Part shown: piece by piece, positions 17,044 to 24,623 of the stretch
Layout: the number at the start of each line of letters is the position of its first letter
Position numbering within the stretch: the first letter of the stretch is position 1
Assembly: GCA_017394475.1 (NCBI GenBank)
Contig: JAFPYQ010000451.1
Coordinates: forward strand, 1-26,200
Reading direction: 5' to 3'
DNA length: 26,200 nt
Origin: Oscillospiraceae bacterium
GTDB taxonomy: Bacteria > Bacillota > Clostridia > Oscillospirales > Ruminococcaceae
The notes under the pieces: model-generated
What the model saw: only the letters and a program-made list of their open reading frames with translations
The model's database searches: none
Told to the model about the DNA's origin: nothing
Translations under genes and position numbers: made by a program

Positions 17044-17072
17044 TTGACAAATCCGTGTTATTATCGTATAAT
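17044..17072 (+). promoter_or_regulatory. Perfect sigma-A promoter for the CmpB-like gene
   Basis: TTGACA at 17044-17049 and TATAAT at 17067-17072 are separated by exactly 17 bases, a full consensus match. It leaves a leader of about 100 bases before the ATG at 17180. On the opposite strand the same -35 box reads TTGTCA and, with TTATTA 18 bases on, could serve yigZ, so the divergent promoters would overlap. Confidence 0.9.
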
Positions 17073-17179
17073 ATCAATGTGTCTGCTTTAAAGCAGGCGT
17101 CTGACCTCATGGGATACATACGGTTTCAAGAAGACAAGAACAAGGTTTGTTGAATGTTTCCCTGCGGAAAGGAGTATAA

Positions 17180-18175
17180 ATGGCAACTATACCGTTCATC
17201 GGATATAATTTCTATACGATGTTCTTTATTTTCCTGTTCTGGAGCTTCATCGGCTGGATGATCGAGATCGTGGATATGACCTACGAAACAGGCGAATTCC
17301 AGAACAGAGGCTTCCTGAATATGCCAATATGCCCTATCTACGGTGTGGGCGTGCTGATGATACTGATATTTTTCAGGCCCTTCAAGGACACCTACTGGCA
17401 GCTGGCCCTTATCTCCCTTGTGCTGTGCTCCGCCTTTGAATATTTCATGGGCTGGATAATGGAAAAGGCATTCCACACACGCTGGTGGGATTACAGCCAC
17501 ATGAAATTCAATCTCCACGGATATGTATGCCTCAGGAACGCACTTTTCTTCGGTGTCGGATGCATGGTCATGTATCACTGGCTGGAGCCTGCGGTGGAGA
17601 CTATGATCTCAAAGATACCCGTCAGAGTGGGCTGGGGGATAATAGCAGTGATGTCACTGCTCATCATCATAGACACCATATCGTCCATTACGGCGGCAAA
17701 GAAGCTCCAGAGCCGTATCAGAAGGCTCGATGAGATATCCGCCATGATGCTCACCGTTTCGGAAAAAACGGGAATGAAGCTTGCCGACGGCACTCTCAAA
17801 GTAAAGAGCGGTGTGGATAAGGCCAAGGAATCAGCGGGAAATGCCTACGAAAAGATAAAGGATATCAATTCCGACAATATAGAAAGGCTTCGGACAGAGT
17901 ACGAAAAGCTCATCGCAGGCGATGCGCCCACGAACCGACTCATAAGAGCCTTCCCCCGCCTTATATCCAGGAGATACCGCAAAGGGCTGCGTATAATAAG
18001 GAAGCATCTTAAAATATATGCCTACAGTCCCTCATTCCTGAAAACGCTCCGCCAGCGCAACAAGGATTTCAGACCCGATGAGGATCTGCTCCTTCCCGTA
18101 GACAAGCCCGAAACAGAGCTTGTGGAAGTGGAGATGCCTGCGGCAGAGAACAAGGAAGAACTGCAGAATGTATGA
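17180..18175 (+). CDS. CmpB-like putative ABC transporter permease family membrane protein
   Basis: The 331-aa protein has about five membrane helices in its first 170 residues (about 10-30, 50-66, 74-92, 119-134, 150-170). Between helices 3 and 4 lies the Trp-rich motif HTRWWDYSHMKFNLHGYVCL, typical of the family annotated as putative ABC transporter permease (CmpB/DUF1113, PF06541). Residues 175-331 form a long charged, helical cytoplasmic tail that is longer than usual. True transport function in this family is unproven. AAAGGAG precedes the ATG. It is monocistronic, from a consensus promoter to a structured terminator region. Confidence 0.83.
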   Translation: MATIPFIGYNFYTMFFIFLFWSFIGWMIEIVDMTYETGEFQNRGFLNMPICPIYGVGVLMILIFFRPFKDTYWQLALISLVLCSAFEYFMGWIMEKAFHTRWWDYSHMKFNLHGYVCLRNALFFGVGCMVMYHWLEPAVETMISKIPVRVGWGIIAVMSLLIIIDTISSITAAKKLQSRIRRLDEISAMMLTVSEKTGMKLADGTLKVKSGVDKAKESAGNAYEKIKDINSDNIERLRTEYEKLIAGDAPTNRLIRAFPRLISRRYRKGLRIIRKHLKIYAYSPSFLKTLRQRNKDFRPDEDLLLPVDKPETELVEVEMPAAENKEELQNV

Positions 18176-18258
18176 TGGGAGGCCGCTTTGCGGTCACCAT
18201 CAGAGCTTTAGGCTAACATAATGTCGGATAAACTGTGATAGTACTATGTCTTTGTTCC

Positions 18259-18293
18259 ATATGTCTTCCCCGCCTGCGGCGGGGAAGACATAT
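18259..18293 (+). repeat. Perfect 16-bp inverted repeat with 3-base loop
   Basis: ATATGTCTTCCCCGCC (18259-18274) and GGCGGGGAAGACATAT (18278-18293) pair without a mismatch around TGC. No T-run follows, and a separate intrinsic terminator lies 20 bases on. A weaker hairpin (18173-18202, arms TGATGG/CCATCA with inner CCGC/GCGG) overlaps the preceding stop codon. The 3' region is thus strongly structured. Confidence 0.8.
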
Positions 18294-18312
18294 TCAGTGT
18301 ATTCCTAAAAAA

Positions 18313-18352
18313 GGCGTTCGGTCTTGTCTTGTATAAAACCGGACGCCGTTTT
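18313..18352. terminator. Bidirectional intrinsic terminator between convergent genes
   Basis: GGCGTTCGGT (18313-18322) pairs with ACCGGACGCC (18338-18347) with one G-U pair, followed by GTTTTTC on the plus strand. AAAAAA at 18307-18312 gives the T-run for the minus strand. It serves both the CmpB-like gene and the S1-domain gene, which ends at 18353. Confidence 0.88.
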
Positions 18353-18826
18353 TCATTTCCTGCGTGAGCCTCTGCGGCCTTTGCCTTCCATATTTCTTTT
18401 CATATCGCTCAGCTTTTCGTCCGAGCTTTTCTTGAAGCGGCTCATCATATCTTCAAAAGACTGGGGGCCCTTTGGCATATCGCTCGCAGCATAGGGGGCA
18501 TTAACGGCATCATTGCCGCCGTTCCTCATAGGCGGCTGTTTCTGCGGCCTGCCTGTATTCTGCGGCTTTTTCCCTGCAGGTCTCTGAACAGGCGGGAGAG
18601 CTTTCTTTATCGAAAGGGCTATCTTCCCGTCCTCAGCTATGCTTATTACCTTTACCTTGACCTCCTGCCCTACCTGCAGATGGTCATTTATATCATTCAC
18701 ATATTCATTGGCCACCTCGGAAATATGCACCATTCCCGAAACGCCGTCTTCCATTTCCACAAAGGCACCGAATTTGAGAACACCCGTTACCTTGCCGTCG
18801 TAAACCTTTCCTATTTCTGCCTGCAT
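18353..18826 (-). CDS. S1-domain RNA-binding protein (YabR/GSP13-like)
   Basis: The 157-aa protein begins with a single S1 domain (about 1-75: IGKVYDGKVTGVLKFGAFVE, GVSGMVHISEV, VGQEVKVKVISIAEDGKIALS). A Pro/Gln/Lys-rich, probably disordered linker and a basic tail (GKGRRGSRRK) follow. Such proteins bind RNA or ribosomes; B. subtilis YabR sits directly after divIC, as here. Start 18826 is chosen for AAAGGA 7 bases upstream; a frame seven residues longer lacks one. In Bacillus spoIIE and tilS come nearby, but here the operon ends with a terminator. Confidence 0.88.
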   Translation of the reverse strand: MQAEIGKVYDGKVTGVLKFGAFVEMEDGVSGMVHISEVANEYVNDINDHLQVGQEVKVKVISIAEDGKIALSIKKALPPVQRPAGKKPQNTGRPQKQPPMRNGGNDAVNAPYAASDMPKGPQSFEDMMSRFKKSSDEKLSDMKRNMEGKGRRGSRRK

Positions 18827-18865
18827 TATAGATCCTTTAATCAACAACTTCTGCGCCCCTGAGCA

Positions 18866-19219
18866 TCAGCTTAGGAGCATCGTGTCATAAAACCTGTGTT
18901 CATCGGGATAAGCGTAGCCCAGGCGCTCCTGTGCTATACGCTCCATATAGGTGCGCTCGTCTTCCTCATCGAGGATGCTCTTGTAGCTGGCATTTTCCGC
19001 TTCGAGCACATCCACCTGTTCGCGGAGGGCATCCAGCTCTGCCTGCTTTTCGTCAAGTGCTACTCTGTTCGCAACTATGAAACCGCCGCTGGCGATGACT
19101 ACCACAGCCATTACCAGAGGAAGCCCCAGAGAACTGATGAGCGGGCGCTCCCGACGCATTTTCCTGCGGTACTGCCTCTTTATGCTGGCACTTGCCTTTC
19201 TGTATTCCCTGGCATTCAT
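18866..19219 (-). CDS. divIC: Septum formation initiator family protein (DivIC/FtsB)
   Basis: The 117-aa protein has the plan of DivIC/FtsB: a basic cytoplasmic N-terminus, one membrane helix (about 31-51, LGLPLVMAVVVIASGGFIVA), an extracellular coiled coil (about 55-85, EKQAELDALREQVDVLEAEN) and a short C-terminal domain (ERIAQERLGYAYPDE). DivIC/FtsB joins FtsL in the divisome to activate septal peptidoglycan synthesis. GAGGGTGA lies before the ATG. A promoter is visible upstream at 19336-19364, and the S1-domain gene follows in the same transcript. Confidence 0.9.
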   Translation of the reverse strand: MNAREYRKASASIKRQYRRKMRRERPLISSLGLPLVMAVVVIASGGFIVANRVALDEKQAELDALREQVDVLEAENASYKSILDEEDERTYMERIAQERLGYAYPDEHRFYDTMLLS

Positions 19220-19335
19220 GAAATCACCCTCATCCGCTTACTGACGCTATACCTTGCACACGCGGTGCCCTGCACCCTTTGTACGACCATCCGCCTGTGT
19301 GTCACAGCATATCTCTCCAAATTAACACTCTTATA

Positions 19336-19364
19336 ATTATACACCAAATCGATATATATTTCAA
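19336..19364 (-). promoter_or_regulatory. Promoter upstream of divIC
   Basis: On the minus strand TTGAAA (19364-19359) and TATAAT (19341-19336) are 17 bases apart. The surrounding DNA is AT-rich, with a short T-run upstream. The leader to the divIC ATG is about 115 bases, in which I see no riboswitch-like structure. Confidence 0.75.
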
Positions 19365-19443
19365 GTTTTTTTCATCAAATCCTGTTGGTTATTTTCAACA
19401 AATTTGAACTGCGAATATCGTCAAAAGGACTGTATCAGCAGAT

Positions 19444-19491
19444 AAAAAATCAAGTCTTCCGTCACCCGCAGAGGGCTTCAAAAGACTTGAT
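19444..19491 (-). terminator. Terminator of the tRNA-Gln pair
   Basis: On the minus strand ATCAAGTCTT (19491-19482) pairs with AAGACTTGAT (19458-19449), enclosing an inner CCCTCTGCGGG helix, and is followed by TTTTT. It begins directly after the CCA end of the first tRNA. Confidence 0.85.
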
Positions 19492-19492
19492 C

Positions 19493-19568
19493 TGGTTGGG
19501 ATGCAGGGATTCGAACCCCGGAAATGCCTGAGTCAGAGTCAGGTGCCTTACCGCTTGGCTACATCCCA
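19493..19568 (-). tRNA. tRNA-Gln (anticodon CUG)
   Basis: Read on the minus strand the 76-base sequence folds as a cloverleaf. The acceptor arm is TGGGATG/CATCCCA with discriminator A and encoded CCA. The anticodon stem is CCTGA/TCAGG with loop CTCTGAC, giving anticodon CTG for CAG codons. The T-loop is TTCGAAT. Confidence 0.95.
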
Positions 19569-19574
19569 GAAAAC

Positions 19575-19648
19575 TGGTTGGGATAGCCGGATTTGAACCG
19601 ACGATGACGGAGTCAAAGTCCGTTGCCTTACCGCTTGGCTATATCCCA
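19575..19648 (-). tRNA. tRNA-Gln (anticodon UUG)
   Basis: The 74-base minus-strand cloverleaf has acceptor TGGGATA/TATCCCA, discriminator A and encoded CCA. The anticodon stem is ACGGA/TCCGT with loop CTTTGAC, anticodon TTG for CAA codons. It is transcribed first of the pair, and six bases separate it from the second tRNA. Confidence 0.95.
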
Positions 19649-19718
19649 ATACTTGCAGGACACCGCCGCCTTTGATCAGCCGCCCTTGACCATCCGTGGA
19701 TTCAAACACAACGTATAT

Positions 19719-19747
19719 AATATACCACAAAAAAAACATCTTGTCAA
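19719..19747 (-). promoter_or_regulatory. Promoter of the tRNA-Gln pair
   Basis: On the minus strand TTGACA (19747-19742) and TATATT (19724-19719) are 17 bases apart; the spacer contains eight T in a row. It stands about 70 bases before the first tRNA. The remaining gap up to the ABC exporter stop (19748-19873) shows no gene and no clear terminator. Confidence 0.85.
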
Positions 19748-19873
19748 GGGCTGAATAAAATTTATCCGTTTTTCACAAATAGAAATGACAGTCATACGCA
19801 AATTTGCGCAATTTGATAGGTGCATAGGAATTCACAGATCCTCCGGGTCCGCATGAGGAGCGGATATGCCCGG

Positions 19874-21589
19874 TCATGCGCCCTCATAGCCCTGGGAGGA
19901 TGCGGTCTCCCTGTAGACCTCGCAGTCCTTCATAAGCTCATCATGTGTGCCGATGCCGACTATCCTGCCGTCATCGAAAACGATTATCCTGTCCGCATTT
20001 ATTATGGATGATATGCGCTGGGACACGATCATCACGGTCATATCGCCGTCGAGCTCCGACAACGCCTTGCGGAGCCTTGCATCAGTGGCAAGGTCAAGGG
20101 CTGAGGCACTGTCATCAAGTATGAGTATCCGTGGAGAGCGCAGCAGCGCCCTTGCGATGGTGAGCCTCTGTTTCTGACCGCCCGAAAGGTTCTTTCCTCC
20201 CGCCTCGATATGTGCGGAAAGTCCGCCCTTCGCCTTCACCACATCCGTTGCCTGGGCTGTTTCAAGGGCTCTTTCCATATCCTCCGCAGTCGCATTTTCA
20301 CTGCCCCATCTGAGATTATCCTCTATGGTGCCCTCGAAAAGCACCGCCTTCTGGGGCACCAGGCCTATCATAGAGCGCAGGAACTCCACGTCATATTCCT
20401 TCACGTCCGAGCCGAACACGCTGACAGAGCCCTTCGTCACATCATAGAAACGAGGGATAAGGTTTATGGCAGTGGATTTGCCCGAGCCCGTACCGCCTAT
20501 CACACCTACGGTCTCGCCTTTTTTCACCGTGAAAGCGATATCCTCCACCGAGCTCTCGCCTGCATTCTTATAGGTGAAGGTCACATCATCAAAGCGCACT
20601 GCGTCTGCATCTTCATCCACCGTTCTGAGCTTTCCCGAAACAAGGCTGTTCTTTGTTTCAAGCATGGCGTCTACTCTGTGGCCGCAGGCTATGGCGCGGG
20701 TTATGGTTATTATAAGGCTTGCAAGCTTTATGAGCTCCACAAGTATCTGGGACATATAGTTGTACAGAGCCACCACTGCGCCCTGTGTCAGCACTCCCGC
20801 TCCCACCTGCAGAGCTCCCCTGTGGATGAGCCATATTATCGCAAGGTTTATTATCAGGAAGGTGACGGGATTAAGGAGCACAGATATCCTGCCTGTGAAT
20901 ATCTGTATCTTTGTGAGGGCATCGTTTGCGGCACGGAAATCCCCTATCTCCTTTTCCTCTATACCGAAAGCCCTTATGACCCTTGTTCCGTTCAGGTTCT
21001 CCCTTGTTATGCCCGCAGTCCTGTCAAGAGCCGCTCCCGCCTTTTTGTAAAGGGGGATGCAGGTGAGCATCACCGCGAACACGACGATAAACAGCAGCAC
21101 CGTGGTATAAACGAATATCATCGCAGTGTGCACATCTATGGTGAATGCGCATATCATGGCGCCGAACACCACAAAGGGGGAGCGCAGCAGCAGGCGCAAA
21201 GTCATATTCACGCCCGTCTGCACCTGATTTATGTCGATGGTCATCCTTGTGATGAGCTGCGATGTTCCAAGTTCATCGAGCTCAGTATGGGAAAGGGTGC
21301 CGATATGGCTCATAAGCTCATGCCGCAGCACACAGGCAAAGCCCACCGATGCTTTAGCCGCAAAGTACTGGGCGGTGATGGAAAAGCCCAGCCCCACCAG
21401 AGAAAGCCCTGCCAGCAGCAGCGCGTGACTGATGATATAGTCGCTGTCGTTCATCCCTATGCCCTTGTCTATGAGATCCCTTATGACAAAGGGTACGAGC
21501 AGCTCCAGAAGTGCCTCGGTCAGCTTGAAAAGGGGGGCAAAAAAGGATTCAAGGCGGAATTTTTTTAAATATTTTAGCGATCTGAACAT
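19874..21589 (-). CDS. ABC exporter half-transporter with degenerate ATPase site
   Basis: The 571-aa protein has the type IV exporter plan: six membrane helices in residues 1-310, then a nucleotide-binding domain. Walker A GGTGSGKST is at 365-373, Q-loop Gln413, signature LSGGQ at 468-472. The catalytic Glu after Walker B is Asp (LDD, Asp493), and the switch His is Gln (VSQRISS, Gln524). This pattern marks the non-catalytic half of heterodimeric exporters such as TM287/288 or BmrC/D, in which the other half carries the active site. No second half lies next to it. No Shine-Dalgarno precedes the ATG, but the N-terminus fits the family. Substrates of such exporters are drugs, peptides or lipids; none can be named here. 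Confidence 0.93.
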   Translation of the reverse strand: MFRSLKYLKKFRLESFFAPLFKLTEALLELLVPFVIRDLIDKGIGMNDSDYIISHALLLAGLSLVGLGFSITAQYFAAKASVGFACVLRHELMSHIGTLSHTELDELGTSQLITRMTIDINQVQTGVNMTLRLLLRSPFVVFGAMICAFTIDVHTAMIFVYTTVLLFIVVFAVMLTCIPLYKKAGAALDRTAGITRENLNGTRVIRAFGIEEKEIGDFRAANDALTKIQIFTGRISVLLNPVTFLIINLAIIWLIHRGALQVGAGVLTQGAVVALYNYMSQILVELIKLASLIITITRAIACGHRVDAMLETKNSLVSGKLRTVDEDADAVRFDDVTFTYKNAGESSVEDIAFTVKKGETVGVIGGTGSGKSTAINLIPRFYDVTKGSVSVFGSDVKEYDVEFLRSMIGLVPQKAVLFEGTIEDNLRWGSENATAEDMERALETAQATDVVKAKGGLSAHIEAGGKNLSGGQKQRLTIARALLRSPRILILDDSASALDLATDARLRKALSELDGDMTVMIVSQRISSIINADRIIVFDDGRIVGIGTHDELMKDCEVYRETASSQGYEGA

Positions 21590-21621
21590 ATCTGTATGTA
21601 ATGGTCAAAGATTTTCCGTTT

Positions 21622-21638
21622 GCAGGCCGTATGCCTGC
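21622..21638. other. Inverted repeat in the leader of the ABC exporter gene
   Basis: GCAGGC (21622-21627) and GCCTGC (21633-21638) face each other across CGTAT. The repeat lies 10 bases downstream of the -10 box and 33 bases before the ATG, so it could be a repressor operator or an mRNA hairpin. Partner regulator unknown. Confidence 0.4.
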
Positions 21639-21647
21639 CGCCCCACA

Positions 21648-21676
21648 ATTATAGCATAACAACTGCCTTTATACAA
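21648..21676 (-). promoter_or_regulatory. Extended -10 promoter of the ABC exporter gene
   Basis: On the minus strand TTGTAT (21676-21671) is 17 bases from TATAAT (21653-21648), which is preceded by TGC, an extended -10. The transcript leader would be about 50 bases. Confidence 0.75.
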
Positions 21677-21796
21677 TACAGCCGTCGGACTAATCTGCGT
21701 AATGCACAAATATGCAGGTCACCCCGCGCTGTTTTCGTCGAATATCACCACAAGGCTCGGCCGTTCCTCATAAATTGTCAAAATTCGGTTATTTCA

Positions 21797-21825
21797 TTGA
21801 CATTGCACTCGGTAAATGCTATAAT
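21797..21825 (+). promoter_or_regulatory. Perfect sigma-A promoter with extended -10 for the transglutaminase gene
   Basis: TTGACA at 21797-21802 and TATAAT at 21820-21825 are 17 bases apart, with TGC directly before the -10 box. The ATG follows about 50 bases later. It diverges from the ABC exporter promoter about 120 bases away. Confidence 0.9.
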
Positions 21826-21874
21826 AATATTGCTGTTGTTTCACAGCTATACTAATATCAGAAGGACGGTAGGC

Positions 21875-23374
21875 ATGGAAAAGATCAGATTTGCTGTCAT
21901 CACCATCATAGCAGTCTTGCTGCTCGGTGCATTTTCCCCGAAGGCTGCGGCACAGTTCGATGAGACAGTCATCAAAGCGGGAGACTATACCAAAAGCGAG
22001 ATACAGCTCATGTATGCCATAGAGAAATGCATACAGAACAGGGATTCGGGCGGTATCGACCTCAGGAGCTATAATATCGACAAGACAAGGTTTGAAGAGA
22101 TATACGGCGTGGTATACTTCAATCATCCCGATTTTTTCTATGTCAGCGCCACCACCGCATATATGGATTACAGCCGCACCACCAAGAAAATGAGATCCTT
22201 TGCGCCTGTATTCCTCTATTCCAAGGAGACCACGGCCCGCTACGCAAGGCAGATAGACTCCATCGCAAATGATCTTATCAAAAGCATGGGCAAGGGCATG
22301 ACAGATGTGGAAAAGCTGCTCTACATCCATGACTACATCATCAGCGAATGTGATTACTCAGAAGAGGGCGTAAGGGACAGCGGCGACAACGGCAGGAACA
22401 TCTACGACACCCTTGTGAAGAAAAAGGCTGTCTGTGTGGGCTACTCCCTTACCATGCAGTATTTCTGCGACAAGCTGGGCATAACCAATATCACCGTCAC
22501 CAGTGCGGACCATATCTGGAACATGGTCAGGCTCAGCGGCAAATGGTACTATATCGACAACACCTGGGACGATATGCTCACAGGCTCACCCAACTTCGTT
22601 GCCCATTTCCTGTTCCTTGTGAGCGAGAACGCCATGGAGGAATACTATGCATCCCACGGCGATTATTTCGTAAGCTATGATGCTGATTCCGAGAAATATG
22701 ACGATATGTTCTGGGAAGAAGTCATCTGCAAGATGAACTACTACAAAGGATACTGGTATTACGCAAAGGAAGACGGCCTTTACAGGTACAGCTTCTCCGG
22801 CAACCGCGAGCAGAAGCTGGTGGATATAAGCGATGTGTGGTACTCCACAGACGGGCGCAGCTACTCCTATTCTTTCTCCAAGACCTGCATCTCCGGAAAG
22901 TACCTGTTCTACTCCACCAAGTACAACGTCATCAGATATGACCTGAACACAGGTTCAAAGGACAAGGTCTACACCCTTGACCGCAAGGGCGATTATGCCA
23001 TCTATGACATACAGATCAAAAACGGCAAGCTGGTGGTATATTCCTCGGATGATGACGAGAATATGGGCAAGGTGAAGAAGACCGTTTCCATAAAGGGGCT
23101 GTCCAATACCGACACCACATATCATGATGATATGGGACTCAGGGCATCAAAGAGCGGCGATAAGATAACCCTCAGATGGGACAGTGACCCCGATGCAGAG
23201 CAGTATTATGTATACCGCTACAACAAGTCCACCAAGAAATACACAAGGATCGCCACTGTGGCCGACAATTCCTACACCTTCAAGAAGACAGGCAAGGACA
23301 ATAACTGCGAATATGCCATAAGGATACGCACAGCCGAAGGCCTCAGCGGATTTTCCGCAACAAAGGGTGTCTGA
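21875..23374 (+). CDS. Secreted transglutaminase-like protein with C-terminal fibronectin III-like domain
   Basis: The 499-aa protein starts with a signal peptide (MEKIRFAVITIIAVLLLGAF..., likely cut after AAA at 24-26). Residues 135-235 form a transglutaminase-like core with the triad Cys187 (AVCVGYS), His213 (ADHIWNMV) and Asp228 (YYIDNTWDD). Residues 285-410 contain repeated YxxG-type beta segments (GYWYYAKEDGLYRY, GKYLFYSTKYNVIRYD) resembling DUF5050-like propeller repeats. A fibronectin type III-like unit (about 423-499) ends the protein. No sortase motif or membrane anchor is seen, so it should be released. Bacterial members act as proteases or peptide-processing enzymes; the substrate is unknown. 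ATG 21875 has AAGGA 8 bases upstream; the frame is open much further left but has no start that fits. Confidence 0.88.
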   Translation: MEKIRFAVITIIAVLLLGAFSPKAAAQFDETVIKAGDYTKSEIQLMYAIEKCIQNRDSGGIDLRSYNIDKTRFEEIYGVVYFNHPDFFYVSATTAYMDYSRTTKKMRSFAPVFLYSKETTARYARQIDSIANDLIKSMGKGMTDVEKLLYIHDYIISECDYSEEGVRDSGDNGRNIYDTLVKKKAVCVGYSLTMQYFCDKLGITNITVTSADHIWNMVRLSGKWYYIDNTWDDMLTGSPNFVAHFLFLVSENAMEEYYASHGDYFVSYDADSEKYDDMFWEEVICKMNYYKGYWYYAKEDGLYRYSFSGNREQKLVDISDVWYSTDGRSYSYSFSKTCISGKYLFYSTKYNVIRYDLNTGSKDKVYTLDRKGDYAIYDIQIKNGKLVVYSSDDDENMGKVKKTVSIKGLSNTDTTYHDDMGLRASKSGDKITLRWDSDPDAEQYYVYRYNKSTKKYTRIATVADNSYTFKKTGKDNNCEYAIRIRTAEGLSGFSATKGV

Positions 23375-23398
23375 CAAGTCTGACAAGGGGGAGACAGT

Positions 23399-24250
23399 AT
23401 GCAGGTAACACTGAAAAAGGGCGGATATTCCGCTGTCATAGATGAACAGGGCGCAGAGCTCATATCCCTTTCCGACGGAAAGCATGAATATATCTGGTCG
23501 GGCAGCGCATGGAACAGGCACGCTCCCGTGCTGTTCCCCTTCGTGTGCAACACCCTTTCCAAAAAATACACCGTGAACGGCAAGGAGTATTCCCTGAACA
23601 ATCACGGCTTTGCAAGGGACAGCAGATTCACCGCAGCATCCGTTGCCGATGATCGCGCCGAAATGCTCCTTTGCGACAGCGCGGATTCCCTGGCAGTATT
23701 CCCGTACCATTTTGAACTGCGCGTGAGATACACTCTGCAGGATGACCATTCTCTGCTCACCGAATTTATAGTGAAGAACACCGATGACAAGCCGCTCCCT
23801 TTCTATGTGGGAGGACATCCCGCATTCAAGGTGCCCTTTGAGAGTGAGCCGGATTCATCCTATGAGGATCACCGCATAGTATACGAAAAGCCCGAGACCA
23901 TCGTGCAGCACCTGAAAGACGGCGACAACACCGTTCTCGATAATGCCGACAGCGTGGATGTCACCCACGAACTTTTCAGAAATGATGTGTTCATGAAGGA
24001 AAAGCCCGCCTCCTCCTATGTAGCCATTGAGAGCAAAAAGACAGGCAGGCGCATAACAGTGAAGTTTGACAACAGCGGTGTCATTGCGGTATGGTCTGCT
24101 TACAAGCCCGATGCGGATTTTATATGCCTTGAACCCTGGGCACAGACCCCTGTTTATGACGGCGGCACGGAGGAACTGACCAAAATGGCAAATACCAATA
24201 TCCTTGCCCCGGGCAAGGTCTTCACCTTCTCCTACACCATAATGCTTTAA
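23399..24250 (+). CDS. Aldose 1-epimerase family protein (LacX/YeaD-like)
   Basis: The 283-aa protein belongs to the galactose mutarotase-like superfamily. It shows GAELISLSDGKHEYIWSG, APVLFPFVCN, NNHGFARDSRF with the conserved His at about residue 69, FYVGGHPAFKVPF with a second His, and a late CLEPWAQTPVYDGG with the acidic residue expected for the active site. The short LacX-type subgroup acts on aldoses or hexose 6-phosphates; the exact sugar is unclear. GGGGGAG precedes the ATG. The gene follows the transglutaminase gene by 24 bases, including a 9-base direct repeat TCTGACAAG, and shares its terminator, so the two form an operon. Confidence 0.9.
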   Translation: MQVTLKKGGYSAVIDEQGAELISLSDGKHEYIWSGSAWNRHAPVLFPFVCNTLSKKYTVNGKEYSLNNHGFARDSRFTAASVADDRAEMLLCDSADSLAVFPYHFELRVRYTLQDDHSLLTEFIVKNTDDKPLPFYVGGHPAFKVPFESEPDSSYEDHRIVYEKPETIVQHLKDGDNTVLDNADSVDVTHELFRNDVFMKEKPASSYVAIESKKTGRRITVKFDNSGVIAVWSAYKPDADFICLEPWAQTPVYDGGTEELTKMANTNILAPGKVFTFSYTIML

Positions 24251-24270
24251 GTAACAGGATCGAGCGACAT

Positions 24271-24310
24271 AAAAAAACGAGCCATAGCACCGCGCTATGG
24301 CTCATCGTTT
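24271..24310. terminator. Bidirectional intrinsic terminator
   Basis: GAGCCATAGC (24279-24288) and GCTATGGCTC (24294-24303) form a perfect stem with loop ACCGC. ATCGTTTTC follows on the plus strand, and AAAAAAA at 24271-24277 gives a T-run on the minus strand. It separates the epimerase gene from the convergent STAS gene. Confidence 0.9.
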
Positions 24311-24610
24311 TCATTCTATATCAAGGATATCTATGAAGCCTGTTACTTCAAACACCTCATTGACCACTTCATTGACATTGATTATCTTCATGCTGCCCTT
24401 TTTGTCCATGGTCTTCTTGGCATACAGCAGCACGCGCAGTCCTGCGGATGAGATGTATTCGAGCCCTTTGAGATCCATCACAAGGCTCTCCACGACGGAA
24501 AGGCCGTTTTTGAGCTCGGTCTCCAGTTCCGGTGCTGATATGGTGTCAAGGTGGCCTTCGAGCGCTATCGTAAGCTCTTTATCGTTCAGGTTTTTGTTTA
24601 TCTTAAGCAT
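24311..24610 (-). CDS. STAS-domain protein (anti-sigma factor antagonist type)
   Basis: The 99-aa protein is a single STAS domain of the SpoIIAA/RsbV kind: ELTIALEGHLDTISAPELE at 12-30, VMDLKGLEYISSAGLRVLLY at 44-63 and MKIINVNEVVNEVFEVTGF near the end. Ser55 occupies the position that is phosphorylated in SpoIIAA. In partner switching, the unphosphorylated form binds the kinase/anti-sigma factor. AAGGAG lies before the ATG. The gene begins 13 bases after the RsbW-like gene, which is its probable partner. No PP2C phosphatase or sigma factor gene is adjacent. Confidence 0.92.
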   Translation of the reverse strand: MLKINKNLNDKELTIALEGHLDTISAPELETELKNGLSVVESLVMDLKGLEYISSAGLRVLLYAKKTMDKKGSMKIINVNEVVNEVFEVTGFIDILDIE

Positions 24611-24623
24611 TGTCTACTCCTTA

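Noticed and set aside
19548..19739. 63-aa minus-strand frame across the tRNA region
   Set aside because: It covers a tRNA gene and the tRNA promoter and has no coding features.
20210..21568. 452-aa plus-strand open frame opposite the ABC exporter
   Set aside because: Shadow of the exporter gene; His/Tyr/Cys-rich nonsense translation, while the minus strand holds all ABC motifs.
21620..21874. Longer N-terminus of the transglutaminase-like protein
   Set aside because: The frame is open, but it runs through the promoter; the start at 21875 has a ribosome binding site and begins a clear signal peptide.
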